DNA from: Nitrobium sp046350935
GTDB lineage: Bacteria > Nitrospirota > Thermodesulfovibrionia > Thermodesulfovibrionales > Dissulfurispiraceae
Direction: 5' to 3'
Length of the DNA: 64,000 nucleotides
Assembly (NCBI GenBank): GCA_046350935.1
Contig: JAXLZK010000018.1
Span: 9,150-73,149, forward strand
Below, one piece after another: positions 1-8,207 of this stretch (position 1 is the stretch's first letter; the number at the start of each line of letters is the position of its first letter). Made by a program: the position numbers and the translations under genes. The notes under the pieces are model-generated. The model was not told the origin of the DNA and did not search any database. It was given only the letters and a program-made list of their open reading frames with translations.

Positions 1-441
1 AACGTCGATTTCATCGTGGATGTGATCGATGTGCGCCAGAAGATAGCGCGCAAGCGGCGGGAGGAGCAGCGGATCAGCAGGGAGGTCGATCCGGTCTCTC
101 TGATTGTGGCGATGTCGGGAGGGCAGCCTCTGCCCGGCTTTTCAGTAACCGAGAGGGAGCACCCGCTCCGGAGGTTCAGCCGGAACGGCACTCTGAATGC
201 CCTGGTGACGAAGATCTACCAGTCCCCCTTGTTTACCGGCTATGTGGTGGAGCTGAAAAACGTATCGGTGCTGCCTCTGAAAATTACGGTGCAGGATCTG
301 GTGGGTCCCAACGTGATGGCGGCGGCCCTGGAGCGTCCTGACGGGTTCATCGCGCCCACGCCGCAGACGGCGGAGAGTGCGCAGGCGGGCAGGCACCGGA
401 TGTTCGTGTATATAGTGGTGTCGGCAGGAGCAGGGCAGTGA
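1..441 (+). CDS. traK: TraK-like conjugative outer-membrane core protein, C-terminal part
   Basis: The reading frame is open to the left edge, so only the last ~147 residues of the gene are present; a GTG at 16 is not a likely true start. The C-terminal half reads as a beta-rich domain ending in a hydrophobic strand (MFVYIVVSAG), which fits the C-terminal domain of F-type TraK, the VirB9-like protein that joins the outer-membrane lipoprotein TraV to TraB. The main support is context: the stop overlaps the start of a TraB-like gene by 4 bp and a TraV-like lipoprotein follows, the K-B-V logic of F-type T4SS operons. The family call rests more on position than on sequence motifs. Confidence 0.6.
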   Translation, partial: NVDFIVDVIDVRQKIARKRREEQRISREVDPVSLIVAMSGGQPLPGFSVTEREHPLRRFSRNGTLNALVTKIYQSPLFTGYVVELKNVSVLPLKITVQDLVGPNVMAAALERPDGFIAPTPQTAESAQAGRHRMFVYIVVSAGAGQ

Positions 442-1808
442 ACGAAGAGGCGCCGCGCGACGAACAGGAGCTCGAGCTGCGGGAAATGCAGAAGGAGAAG
501 AGGCCCGGACTCCTGAGGAGGCTCCTCTTCGGGAGCCCGCTGCGGTCGGTTTTTTCGATGCTTTTCTTCTTCACCGCGACGATTTTCCTCCTCGCACTGC
601 TCTCCGGCCCTCCGAAGAAGAGGGCGCCGGGCGGGCTGGGAAGCGCAAAACAGTCCGAAAAAGACCTCGCCGAGACAAATCGCATCCTCTCTGAGGAGAA
701 TACGGAGTTGAAGGAGCGCATTGCGAAGAANNNNNNNNNNNNNNNNNNNNNNNNNNNNNNNNNNNNNNNNNNNNNNNNNNNNNNNNNNNNNNNNNNNNNN
801 NNNNNNNNNNNNNNNNNNNNNNNNNNNNNNCAGGGCGCACCTTCGAACATGAGCAGGGAGCTGCCCTTTGCCCCACCCGCTCTCCTGGCGGGCCAGGGAA
901 GCCAGGCTCCTGCAGTATCCTGTCCACCTGTCCCCACGCACGGCGTACAGGGTGGGCGCGGATTCAACAGCCCGGGGGAGGCGCTCACACAATCAGGCGC
1001 AGTACAGCAAGGCATGGGGGTTCTCAACAGGTTCAAGCCGCTTACAGTGGGAGCAGCCGCTGCGCCCGGACTTCAGCAGTCCCCGCATACGGGGCACCCC
1101 TATTCTTCACCGCAGGGGCTTCCCACCGAGCAGAGGCTCGAGCAAAAGCCCGAGCAAAAGAAGGAGAATAACCTGCTTGCGGGCTCGCGCGCCCTTGGAT
1201 CGATTCCCCACGGGATTGCCGCAGTGCCGGGACTGCCCTACCCGGTGACGATCGATCTCACCTCGATGACGGTGGGACCTAATAACACCAGCACCTCCCT
1301 CAAGGACTGCAGCATCATCGCGGTAGCCGGCGCGGACCTTTCGACAAGTAGGGTGCTCCTGCAGCCGAAAACATTGAACTGTTATCGGGGAGGGGAGTAT
1401 CTTTCCCTGGCTGTGGACGGATATGTCGTTGATCTGACCGACAATAACAGCGGATTGCACGGCACAGTGGAGGGCAGGTCGGGCAAGTACCTCTGGGGGA
1501 TGATTGCGGGCTCCTTTGCAGGCGGCATCGGCAAGGCCTTTGCCGCGGGAGAGACTACTTCCACGGTGAGCGCAGAAGGCGTCTCCACTACAACAGTGAC
1601 CGGAGACAAGCTCAAGTACGGGCTTACCTCGGGAGGAGCCGCCTCGGCGGACGAGCTTGCGCGATGGTTCAAAGAGAGGGCGAACAAGCTGGTGGACTAT
1701 GTACAGGTGCCTCCTCTCGACGCGGTAACGGTGATCTTTACCTCTTCCGTGCATGTCCCCGACGGCGGCCCCATGGTCAACCGAAAGGAGATGTCATGGG
1801 TAAAGTAG
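438..1808 (+). CDS. traB: TraB/VirB10-like T4SS inner-membrane scaffold (contains assembly gap)
   Basis: TraB/VirB10 proteins span from the inner membrane to the outer-membrane core complex of the conjugation channel. Here a charged cytoplasmic N-terminus (~35 residues) is followed by one membrane segment at about 37-57 (SVFSMLFFFTATIFLLALL), then a coiled coil that runs into 100 Ns. The C-terminal ~190 residues have the TraB beta-barrel signature region, including PVTIDLTSMTVGP, a conserved-looking Cys pair, and a glycine-rich segment before the end. Start ATG 438 overlaps the TraK stop. The frame stays open across the gap only if the N run really is a multiple-of-3-compatible length, so residues ~98-131 are unknown and the true length is uncertain. 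Confidence 0.8.
   Translation: MNEEAPRDEQELELREMQKEKRPGLLRRLLFGSPLRSVFSMLFFFTATIFLLALLSGPPKKRAPGGLGSAKQSEKDLAETNRILSEENTELKERIAKXXXXXXXXXXXXXXXXXXXXXXXXXXXXXXXXXXQGAPSNMSRELPFAPPALLAGQGSQAPAVSCPPVPTHGVQGGRGFNSPGEALTQSGAVQQGMGVLNRFKPLTVGAAAAPGLQQSPHTGHPYSSPQGLPTEQRLEQKPEQKKENNLLAGSRALGSIPHGIAAVPGLPYPVTIDLTSMTVGPNNTSTSLKDCSIIAVAGADLSTSRVLLQPKTLNCYRGGEYLSLAVDGYVVDLTDNNSGLHGTVEGRSGKYLWGMIAGSFAGGIGKAFAAGETTSTVSAEGVSTTTVTGDKLKYGLTSGGAASADELARWFKERANKLVDYVQVPPLDAVTVIFTSSVHVPDGGPMVNRKEMSWVK
731..830. other. assembly gap (100 Ns) inside traB
   Basis: Exactly 100 Ns sit inside the region after the TraB membrane segment, where the protein has a coiled coil followed by a proline/glutamine-rich linker. 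The round number says this is a scaffolding placeholder, so the true length is unknown. Confidence 0.98.
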
Positions 1809-2284
1809 CGGCGTTTGTGCTTTCCGGTGCGCTGGCGCTTTCCCTGACGGCCGGCTGCTCCCGGTTAATGAGCAGCGCGAAGCCCCGGCAGCCCGAACCG
1901 GCACTCGCTCCGGCTGTGAATGCTGAGCCCCAAAGCCCCCAACGTCAGAAACCGCAGCTCATCCCGGAGCGGAGCTTTTTGGAAAGTGTGGCTGCCATCG
2001 AAAAGGAGGACCCTGCTTTACGAGGAGTGGTGGGGTACAGTACGCCGGGTTCCCCGGTCCGCCTTCCGGCTAAAGTTATTCAAATCTATGTAGCCCCTTA
2101 CACGACTCCCCTGGGGAGGCTTGTGGGGGAGCATTTTGTCTATGCTGTGGTGCAGCCGGAATCGTGGTGGACGCCGGGAACGATCGGCTTCGATGCGATT
2201 GTTCCTCCTGACGTTGTGAATTCATCTGCCCGCGAAGAAGGGGTAAGGCAGGGGTCGTCGGCAGGTGAGGGTGCACTGCGATGA
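1796..2284 (+). CDS. traV: TraV-like outer-membrane lipoprotein
   Basis: A signal peptide runs into a clear lipobox (LSLTAGC, lipidated Cys near residue 19), then a Pro/Gln-rich linker and a ~90-residue domain of short hydrophobic strands. The gene starts at ATG 1796 inside the end of traB and stops by overlapping the next start at 2281. In F-type systems TraV is the small lipoprotein that anchors TraK and TraB in the outer membrane; position and lipidation match, but TraV-family sequence motifs are weak and I cannot confirm homology by eye. A Pro-rich lipoprotein of similar role is the alternative. Periplasmic face of the outer membrane is the expected location. Confidence 0.5.
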   Translation: MGKVAAFVLSGALALSLTAGCSRLMSSAKPRQPEPALAPAVNAEPQSPQRQKPQLIPERSFLESVAAIEKEDPALRGVVGYSTPGSPVRLPAKVIQIYVAPYTTPLGRLVGEHFVYAVVQPESWWTPGTIGFDAIVPPDVVNSSAREEGVRQGSSAGEGALR

Positions 2285-2925
2285 ACAGCCTCACCCCGTA
2301 CTGGTGCGAAGAAGGGGGAATAGCGATCCTGGCGGACGGGTATCTTGGGTTCGTTTTTCGTTATGACGACATGCTCAAGGAGCCTTCCGGCCGGGATATC
2401 CAGAGCTTTCAGGTCATCCATTCGGCTGCACTCGAAGAGCCGATAGCGGCGGTCCGCACGAACATCAGGGTGGCGTATCGGGGAAGCCTGATAAAGACGT
2501 TCCTGTCGTCTTCCTATGCATCGGAGACCATGCAGGCGACAGGCAGGAAAGCGATGGAAAAAGCGATGGGCATCAAGGAGGAGCTCTGTGGAGGCTCCCG
2601 ACTCCTTTCCGCAAAAGAAGTTGCCTCAAAAGTAGCAGCAAAGAAGTACTTCCTTTATGTCTCTGCCTCCAGCGGAGATATCGGGGCCCTGATCCATAAA
2701 GTGGACTTTTCCTTTTCGTGGTCCGGCAAAGGGGCTGCCTGCATCGTAAACACCGACCACCTCGCACCGGCAATGAGTCTCTGTCATGACCTCCGGTTCT
2801 GGACAGTGGCCCTCCCTCTCAGGATCTTTGACTGTCAGATAAGGTTTCTGAGCCTCCCCCTGGGGGCGATCCCCTCCCTCCTGAGTGAGATGAGGCTTTT
2901 TTTAAGGAGCTTTCGGCATGCATAG
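2281..2925 (+). CDS. uncharacterised protein in the T4SS operon
   Basis: I do not recognise this 214-residue protein. There is no signal peptide. The N-terminal half is mixed alpha/beta (ILADGYLGFVFRYDDML), the middle is a lysine- and alanine-rich helical stretch (RKAMEKAMGIKEELCG), and a second beta-rich part follows (KVDFSFSWSG). The C-terminal ~40 residues have hydrophobic segments ending in basic residues (LFLRSFRHA). Start ATG 2281 overlaps the upstream stop (ATGA), and the 3' end overlaps the next gene by 8 bp, so it is translationally linked to the T4SS genes and is probably cytoplasmic or membrane-peripheral. Confidence 0.7.
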   Translation: MNSLTPYWCEEGGIAILADGYLGFVFRYDDMLKEPSGRDIQSFQVIHSAALEEPIAAVRTNIRVAYRGSLIKTFLSSSYASETMQATGRKAMEKAMGIKEELCGGSRLLSAKEVASKVAAKKYFLYVSASSGDIGALIHKVDFSFSWSGKGAACIVNTDHLAPAMSLCHDLRFWTVALPLRIFDCQIRFLSLPLGAIPSLLSEMRLFLRSFRHA

Positions 2926-3406
2926 ACTCTGTTTTTTCCTAGTGCTGCTGGCAGCGCTCCCTTCGGCGAGCGCTGCACAGGAGGTCATCAGATCGTCACG
3001 GTATGAGAGGGCGAATATGAACACAAAAGTTGCGGAAAAGACGGTGGCGCTCAGGGAAAAGTACCGGCTGCCGTCAGGCTGTCAGGTCAAGACGCCCTCG
3101 GAGGGCGAAGAGGTCGTTATCCTGGTGTATCAGCACGGCATGGAAGTGGAGGAGAGCAGAATTATTGAGGAAAAGCAGGCGCCCTATCTTTTTGCTGAAA
3201 AGGCGGTGGAGGCCTGTTATTTTCTCTATAACCGGGAGCCGGTGATCATCGGCAATCATGCCTATCTGTTCGAGGTATCGGGGGACACCACCTCTCTGTA
3301 TACGGTGAAGGACGGAAAGTCTTCGGCAGTCGGGATGGCTGACGGGCAGGCATACCTGACAAGGGACGGGTATCTTCTTAAAAGATGGACGAGGGCAGGT
3401 CAGTGA
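2918..3406 (+). CDS. uncharacterised exported protein of the T4SS operon
   Basis: A Sec signal peptide (LCFFLVLLAALPSASA, cleavage near residue 19-20) precedes ~140 residues with two or three cysteines (CQVKTP, EACYFLYN), which fits a small periplasmic, possibly disulphide-bonded protein. I recognise no family. It overlaps the gene before it by 8 bp and the following lipoprotein by 4 bp, so it is part of the same translationally coupled chain and probably contributes to the envelope-spanning complex. Confidence 0.7.
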   Translation: MHRLCFFLVLLAALPSASAAQEVIRSSRYERANMNTKVAEKTVALREKYRLPSGCQVKTPSEGEEVVILVYQHGMEVEESRIIEEKQAPYLFAEKAVEACYFLYNREPVIIGNHAYLFEVSGDTTSLYTVKDGKSSAVGMADGQAYLTRDGYLLKRWTRAGQ

Positions 3407-3741
3407 AAAGATCAATAAGAATAGAGGGATGCATACTCGCTGCATTGCTCCTGGGCGGATGCGCCACCGCGCAAAGGGACCAGGAGATGATGATCCGGGA
3501 GGAGGTCAGCAAAGCTTTGGCGAGCCACTACACTGCCCCTTCCGGGATCGGGAAGATATACCCCGAGCCCCACAAGTATGTCTGGGATGAACAGATCCTG
3601 GAGGAGATCGTGGTGCCGGGCGCCATCCGGGGGGGTGTATTCTATCCAGCCCATCGGGAGACGATTGTGGTGAGGCCCTACGAACCGCTCCTGCTCCCCG
3701 CACGGGAGAGAAGGGGAGAGCCGCCCGGGGAGAGGGAATGA
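3403..3741 (+). CDS. small lipoprotein linking the T4SS and pilus A genes
   Basis: I choose GTG 3403 (overlapping the upstream stop as GTGA) rather than ATG 3385 because it gives a compact lipoprotein signal: KRSIRIEGCILAALLLGGC with lipobox LLGGC. The mature part is ~90 residues, rich in Pro and charged residues, ends in a run of Arg/Glu/Gly, and has a central segment (KYVWDEQILEEIVVPGAI) that could form a small beta domain. It resembles the short conjugative-transfer-region lipoproteins of ICEs, but I cannot name a family. It overlaps the secretin start by 4 bp, so it may be a pilotin-like or assembly partner of that secretin; this is inference from position. Confidence 0.65.
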   Translation: MKRSIRIEGCILAALLLGGCATAQRDQEMMIREEVSKALASHYTAPSGIGKIYPEPHKYVWDEQILEEIVVPGAIRGGVFYPAHRETIVVRPYEPLLLPARERRGEPPGERE

Positions 3742-5288
3742 AACGGATGATCGCGTTTCTGTCGCTCCTTGGGGTGCTCATGCCCGCTGTGCTTTTTGCC
3801 CTGGAAGCTGAAGAGGAGCTGAAGATCCTCCAGCGGTTCAGCGTAAGCCGGACGGAGAAAGGAAAGGAGAAGGCTGTTCCTGCGGAGTCTGAGAATGCTG
3901 CTCCTCTGCCCGCGGCACCGAAAGATGCGCCGCAAGGTACTGAGAAGACGGCAGCGGAGCCTACGCTTTCCTACACTGCCTACGGGAAAAAGATTGGAGA
4001 CGTGCTCCTTGAGCTGGGCAACACCATGAACTACACGGTGCTCTTTGGACCACAAGCCGACCCGAACATCCCCATCATCGTCGATGTCCGGCAGGCAACC
4101 CTTCCACGACTGCTCTCCCTTCTTGCAGCCCAGGCAAATTACGGCTACGAGCTGAACGAAAAGGAGAGGATCATCTCCCTACTGAAGTACGAGACCAGGA
4201 CCTTCTCTCTTCCTGACATCGGTATCATTGCCCCTATAATGTCGGCGGAGATCGGGGGGGACATGCTGGGGACGAGCGGGGGAGGCAGCACGGGAGGGAG
4301 TGCGTACGGCTTCGGAGGGGGAGGGGCGGACAGCGCCTCTCAGAACTTAAAGGCGAGCGTGCTGCTGAAGAAGGCGGCCGATCACCTGGACGGAAGGAAA
4401 GCCTTTGAGGAGAACATAAAGAAGCTCCTCTCCCCTGAGGGCCACTATGTTCTTGACTGGAGCGCCGCCTCCCTCATGGTCCATGACTCCCCCCGGAACG
4501 TCTCTCTGATCGAGAGGTATATCGGGGAGCTGCGGGCCTCCGCAGACAAAGTCCTGATTGTGGAGGCCACCGTGACCCAGGTCTCCACGAGCTCCGACCG
4601 GAGGTTCGGCATTGACTGGAGCCTCCTTGCCGAGAGGATCGGGGGGGAAGTGCTGAGCGGAGGGAACAAGTCTTTGACCGTAAGTACCACGGTAACGGAC
4701 ATCTCCAGTCCCTCTTTGACGGTGACCCGTACGGCAGGGGACGTGAGTGCGGTTCTGAAGGCCCTGGAGGAGCAGGGGAAGGTGCATGTTCTTTCAAAGC
4801 CCTACCTCTATGCGAGGAACCTGCAGCCGGTGGCGATCTTCTCAGGGAAGTCGATCCCCTACATAGGGAGTGTACAGAAGACCACGACGGGGAGCATTGG
4901 GGAGTCCACGACGAGCTACTCTATTTCACGGGCACAGGACGGGGTGATGCTTGCAGTGCGGTGTCACATACGGGAGGACGGGAAGGTGGACGTACAGATC
5001 GCCCCGATTCTTGCCAGTGTGGATGAGTATGTTACGTTCAGCCTGGGAGGGGACACCTTCACCCAGCCAGTGAGCTCGGTGCAGCAGACGCTGCAGAGCG
5101 TGACGGTACAGGAGGGGGAGATCGTGGTGATCGGGGGGATACAGAGGGACAAAAAGGAGGTGTCGGGCCGGGAGGTGCCGCTGCTGTCAAGGATCCCTCT
5201 TTTGGGGGGTCTCTTTAGGGCGGACAACGATACCCGGAGTGCTTCGGAGCTCGTCATCGCCCTGAGGGCCAGAAGGGTGAAGTCATGA
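3738..5288 (+). CDS. pilN: type IVb pilus / type II-like secretin (cluster A)
   Basis: This 516-residue protein is an outer-membrane secretin, the gated ring through which the pilus leaves the cell. It has a signal peptide (to ~residue 21), an N-domain (~75-145: KKIGDVLLELGNTM, PIIVDVRQATLP), a Gly/Ser-rich linker, and a C-terminal secretin domain with the hallmark VPLLSRIPLLGGLF near residue 485 and TVQEGEIVVIGGIQRD just before it. It is not a lipoprotein, unlike R64 PilN/BfpB, so the pilN symbol is functional only. It overlaps the genes on both sides by 4 bp. Its 3' two-thirds recurs, damaged, at 21101-22116. Confidence 0.9.
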   Translation: MKRMIAFLSLLGVLMPAVLFALEAEEELKILQRFSVSRTEKGKEKAVPAESENAAPLPAAPKDAPQGTEKTAAEPTLSYTAYGKKIGDVLLELGNTMNYTVLFGPQADPNIPIIVDVRQATLPRLLSLLAAQANYGYELNEKERIISLLKYETRTFSLPDIGIIAPIMSAEIGGDMLGTSGGGSTGGSAYGFGGGGADSASQNLKASVLLKKAADHLDGRKAFEENIKKLLSPEGHYVLDWSAASLMVHDSPRNVSLIERYIGELRASADKVLIVEATVTQVSTSSDRRFGIDWSLLAERIGGEVLSGGNKSLTVSTTVTDISSPSLTVTRTAGDVSAVLKALEEQGKVHVLSKPYLYARNLQPVAIFSGKSIPYIGSVQKTTTGSIGESTTSYSISRAQDGVMLAVRCHIREDGKVDVQIAPILASVDEYVTFSLGGDTFTQPVSSVQQTLQSVTVQEGEIVVIGGIQRDKKEVSGREVPLLSRIPLLGGLFRADNDTRSASELVIALRARRVKS

Positions 5289-6373
5289 AGACACAGTGGA
5301 GTGCCGGAGTGCTGGCCGCAGCGATCGCGTTCGGCGCTGCAGCGCTGTCGTATGGATCGGGGGAAAATCCATTTATGGAGGCGGAAAAACCCGTGGTAAC
5401 GGTGGTGCTTCCAGGGAGAGGCGCACCGAAAGCCCCCCCGGGAGTTCGGTCCGGGAGTCTCAACGAGGAGCTGCCTTTTGTGCAGGCCTCTTCACCGCAG
5501 CCTCCGGCACGCACGGAGAGGAAATGGCAGATCAAGGGGAAGGTCAACGACATGGTAGTGATTATTGATGAGAAGGGCGAGCGGATCCATGCGCAAAACG
5601 GGGAGCTCTTCGAGGGATGCCTGATCCGGTTCCCTTCGGCTGTCTGTGACCGGGATGCGGTGATCAAGACCCTTCAGGAGAAGCTGGAGAGAGAAAGAAT
5701 GGAGAAGAATGCCCTTGCAAAAGAGGCGGTCGACTTGCGAGCCGCTTTTGCGCAGAAGGAGAAAGCGAGAGCGGACATTGAGAAGAGCGCGGAAGACCTT
5801 GCTTTTCAGAGGGACGATTCGGAAAGTGCTCTGGAACGACTCAGGAAGGAGCATGGGGAAGTGCTCGCACGGCTGCAAGAGATACAGGCAGCATGGGAAC
5901 AGTCCTTAAGGGACGGAAATGCGGTAAAGTCTGTCCTTCATGAAAAGGAGGCCGCCTTTGCACAGGCGGTTGCAGAAGCAGTCAGGCACAAGACGGACTC
6001 GATGTCCCTTTTGGAGGCAACAGCGCAGAGAGAGCAGTGCATCACTGAAAGGGAAACGATTCGGAGCGCTCTTAAGGAACGGGAGGCTGAGGCCCTTGGC
6101 GCGGGAGTGCTGGCCGAGTATGTACAAAAGAGCGGTGAGAGAGTGTCCACTGAGGAGTACGGGGAGATTATCGTAAAGGAGATGGACGACAGCCTCATCG
6201 TCGGCGTCTCCCGGACACACTCCGATCAGGCGGAGCGGGCTCTTGTGCAGGCGGCCAGGGCGAAGATCCTCCATACGCAGTTCATCTTTTACCTCCTTGC
6301 GAAGAGCAGCGTGGACTTTGCTCCTCTCCCCTCAGGGCAGACGGTTAAGGCAGTGAAAAAAGAGGAGAGATGA
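5285..6373 (+). CDS. periplasmic coiled-coil protein with PilP-like small domain (cluster A)
   Basis: A signal peptide (AAAIAFGAAALSYG) is followed by a Pro-rich linker, a short beta domain at ~80-120 (WQIKGKVNDMVVIIDEKGER) that looks like the PilP/GspC 'HR' domain which docks on a secretin, and then ~140 residues of continuous heptad-like coiled coil (about 125-265, very Glu/Lys/Ala-rich). The C-terminal ~95 residues are mixed alpha/beta. Four-base overlaps on both sides put it between secretin and PilB ATPase, where PilP-type connectors usually lie. I infer that it bridges the secretin and the inner-membrane platform; the long coiled coil is not typical of PilP. Confidence 0.65.
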   Translation: MKTQWSAGVLAAAIAFGAAALSYGSGENPFMEAEKPVVTVVLPGRGAPKAPPGVRSGSLNEELPFVQASSPQPPARTERKWQIKGKVNDMVVIIDEKGERIHAQNGELFEGCLIRFPSAVCDRDAVIKTLQEKLERERMEKNALAKEAVDLRAAFAQKEKARADIEKSAEDLAFQRDDSESALERLRKEHGEVLARLQEIQAAWEQSLRDGNAVKSVLHEKEAAFAQAVAEAVRHKTDSMSLLEATAQREQCITERETIRSALKEREAEALGAGVLAEYVQKSGERVSTEEYGEIIVKEMDDSLIVGVSRTHSDQAERALVQAARAKILHTQFIFYLLAKSSVDFAPLPSGQTVKAVKKEER

Positions 6374-8196
6374 GCATGACGTCCGGTGCGGCACAGAGGC
6401 TCCTTACCGGCGAAATCCTCGTCAAAAAAGGGGTCATCACCCCTGACCAGCTCGCCTTCTGCCTTGAGCACCAGCGGCAGCTCCGGCGCATCGGCAGAGA
6501 GCTCCGCATCGGAGAGCTTATCGTGAAGCATGGGTTTGGAACCAAGCAGGAGGTCGATGCGGCTGTCGGCGAGACGATGGATCTCGATCATGTCCAGATT
6601 CCCGAGGAGATACGCAGAAGGCACGAAATCCATGTCCACGGGATACGGGGAAGGACAATCAGTGTGTCGGCTGTCGAGCCCCTCACTGCAGGCAGGAGCC
6701 GTGCCCTGCTGGAGGATCTGAACAAAGCGGGTTTCTTCGTACGGCACATCCGGGATATCCCCCTGGACAGTAAGGAGATCCTCAGGAGCATCCACCTGGG
6801 CAAGGACAGTGAACGGGAAAACCTGCTTAAGAACATGGCGCGCGTGAATGAGGACCCCTCTAATGGACAGATCCTTCTGCAGCTCCTGCACGGTCTCTTC
6901 AAGGATGCCCTGGAGAGCCGCGCATCGGATATCTATTTTCAGAAGGTAAGGGAGGAAACCTCAAACTGGGTCATCTATAAGGTAGACGGCCGGCAGCAGC
7001 ATAAATTTCTCCTGAGCCCTCAAGCCATGGCAGCCCTCACCGTACGGCTGCGGACGGAAGCACAGGTCGACTTCGAGCCCCGCCTCCCCCTGGACGGCCG
7101 CATCACCTTCCCCTACCGGGATGCCGAGGTGGATATCCGGCTTGCCACGATGCCCACCTCGGGAGGGGAGCTCATCACCCTGAGGCTCCTCAACCCGGAC
7201 TCTCTGAGGCCCCTGCAGGTGATCTTTGAAGACTACCCTGACCTGTATAGAAACCTGAAGGGCGTTCTGAGCTTCCGGCAGAAAACCGGAGGGTTCCTGC
7301 TCTTTACCGGGGCCACGGAGTCGGGGAAGACGACCAGCCTGAACGGTGCAATCAAGGAGATCGACCGAAGACTGCTGAACGTCATGACCGTGGAGGACCC
7401 GGTAGAGTACGCTCTGCCTGATGCGCGGCAGACCTCCGTGCACGAGGAGATAGGGCTCACCTTTGACCGCGTCCTCAGGGCGCAGCTCCGGCACTCTCCC
7501 GACGTGCTGGTCATCGGGGAGATGCGGGACAGTATTACGGTGGAGATCGCCCTGCGGTCCGCAGAGTCGGGACACTTTGTCCTGTCCACCTTGCATACGA
7601 GCCGGTGCAAGGATGCCTTGAACCGGGTGGTGGGCATGATCCCGCCTGAGTACAAGGTAAGCGGCTCTTTTGTCCTTGCCAATTACCTCAACGCCGTCAT
7701 CAATCAGAGTCTTGTTCCCCGCCTCTGCGGGTGCTCCCTGTCCCTCACCGCAAAGGAGATCAGGGAGGGGGATTCTCTCACGGCGAATGTCTGCTCGATC
7801 CCGGCGCCCGGGGAGGAGCCGAAGGGGTGTACTCAGCGGGAGTTCGGCGAGATCCGGGACCAGTGCCTCACGGTTATTGGGCGCTGCGGTATCCGGGAGG
7901 ACGAAATGCTCCATATCGCCGCGCCGGGAGGCTGTGCGCAGTGCCAGGGGAGCGGCTATCGGGGGAGGGCGCTGGTGGTGGAAGCGGTTTTTTTTCCTGC
8001 TGAGGAGGCCCTGCGCCGCCGGATGGAGATCCAGCTCCTCACTGCGGTGGGCTACGATGTATCGGGCATCATGAGCCTGGAGAAGGTGGAGTACTACTCA
8101 CTGGAGACGAACATCAGCATACTGCTCAGGAGGGGCGTGATCGACCCCCGCACGGCATACTATGCCCTGGGACTCAACCGGCAGACCCTGCAGTAG
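6370..8196 (+). CDS. pilB: PilB/GspE-type pilus extension ATPase (cluster A)
   Basis: This cytoplasmic hexameric ATPase would power pilus polymerisation. The N-terminal ~110 residues match the GspE N1/MshEN domain (GEILVKKGVITPDQLAFCLE), which in many PilB proteins binds c-di-GMP. The motor has a Walker A of GATESGKT at 314-321, where the usual Pro-Thr-Gly is replaced, an Asp box (VMTVEDPVEYAL), Walker B (VLVIGEMRD) and a His box (LSTLHTS). A four-Cys zinc motif is present (CGC...CAQC). The ~60-residue C-terminal tail after the zinc site is longer than usual. Its stop is 9 bp before pilC. Confidence 0.92.
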   Translation: MSMTSGAAQRLLTGEILVKKGVITPDQLAFCLEHQRQLRRIGRELRIGELIVKHGFGTKQEVDAAVGETMDLDHVQIPEEIRRRHEIHVHGIRGRTISVSAVEPLTAGRSRALLEDLNKAGFFVRHIRDIPLDSKEILRSIHLGKDSERENLLKNMARVNEDPSNGQILLQLLHGLFKDALESRASDIYFQKVREETSNWVIYKVDGRQQHKFLLSPQAMAALTVRLRTEAQVDFEPRLPLDGRITFPYRDAEVDIRLATMPTSGGELITLRLLNPDSLRPLQVIFEDYPDLYRNLKGVLSFRQKTGGFLLFTGATESGKTTSLNGAIKEIDRRLLNVMTVEDPVEYALPDARQTSVHEEIGLTFDRVLRAQLRHSPDVLVIGEMRDSITVEIALRSAESGHFVLSTLHTSRCKDALNRVVGMIPPEYKVSGSFVLANYLNAVINQSLVPRLCGCSLSLTAKEIREGDSLTANVCSIPAPGEEPKGCTQREFGEIRDQCLTVIGRCGIREDEMLHIAAPGGCAQCQGSGYRGRALVVEAVFFPAEEALRRRMEIQLLTAVGYDVSGIMSLEKVEYYSLETNISILLRRGVIDPRTAYYALGLNRQTLQ

Positions 8197-8207
8197 GGGA
8201 GAGCATT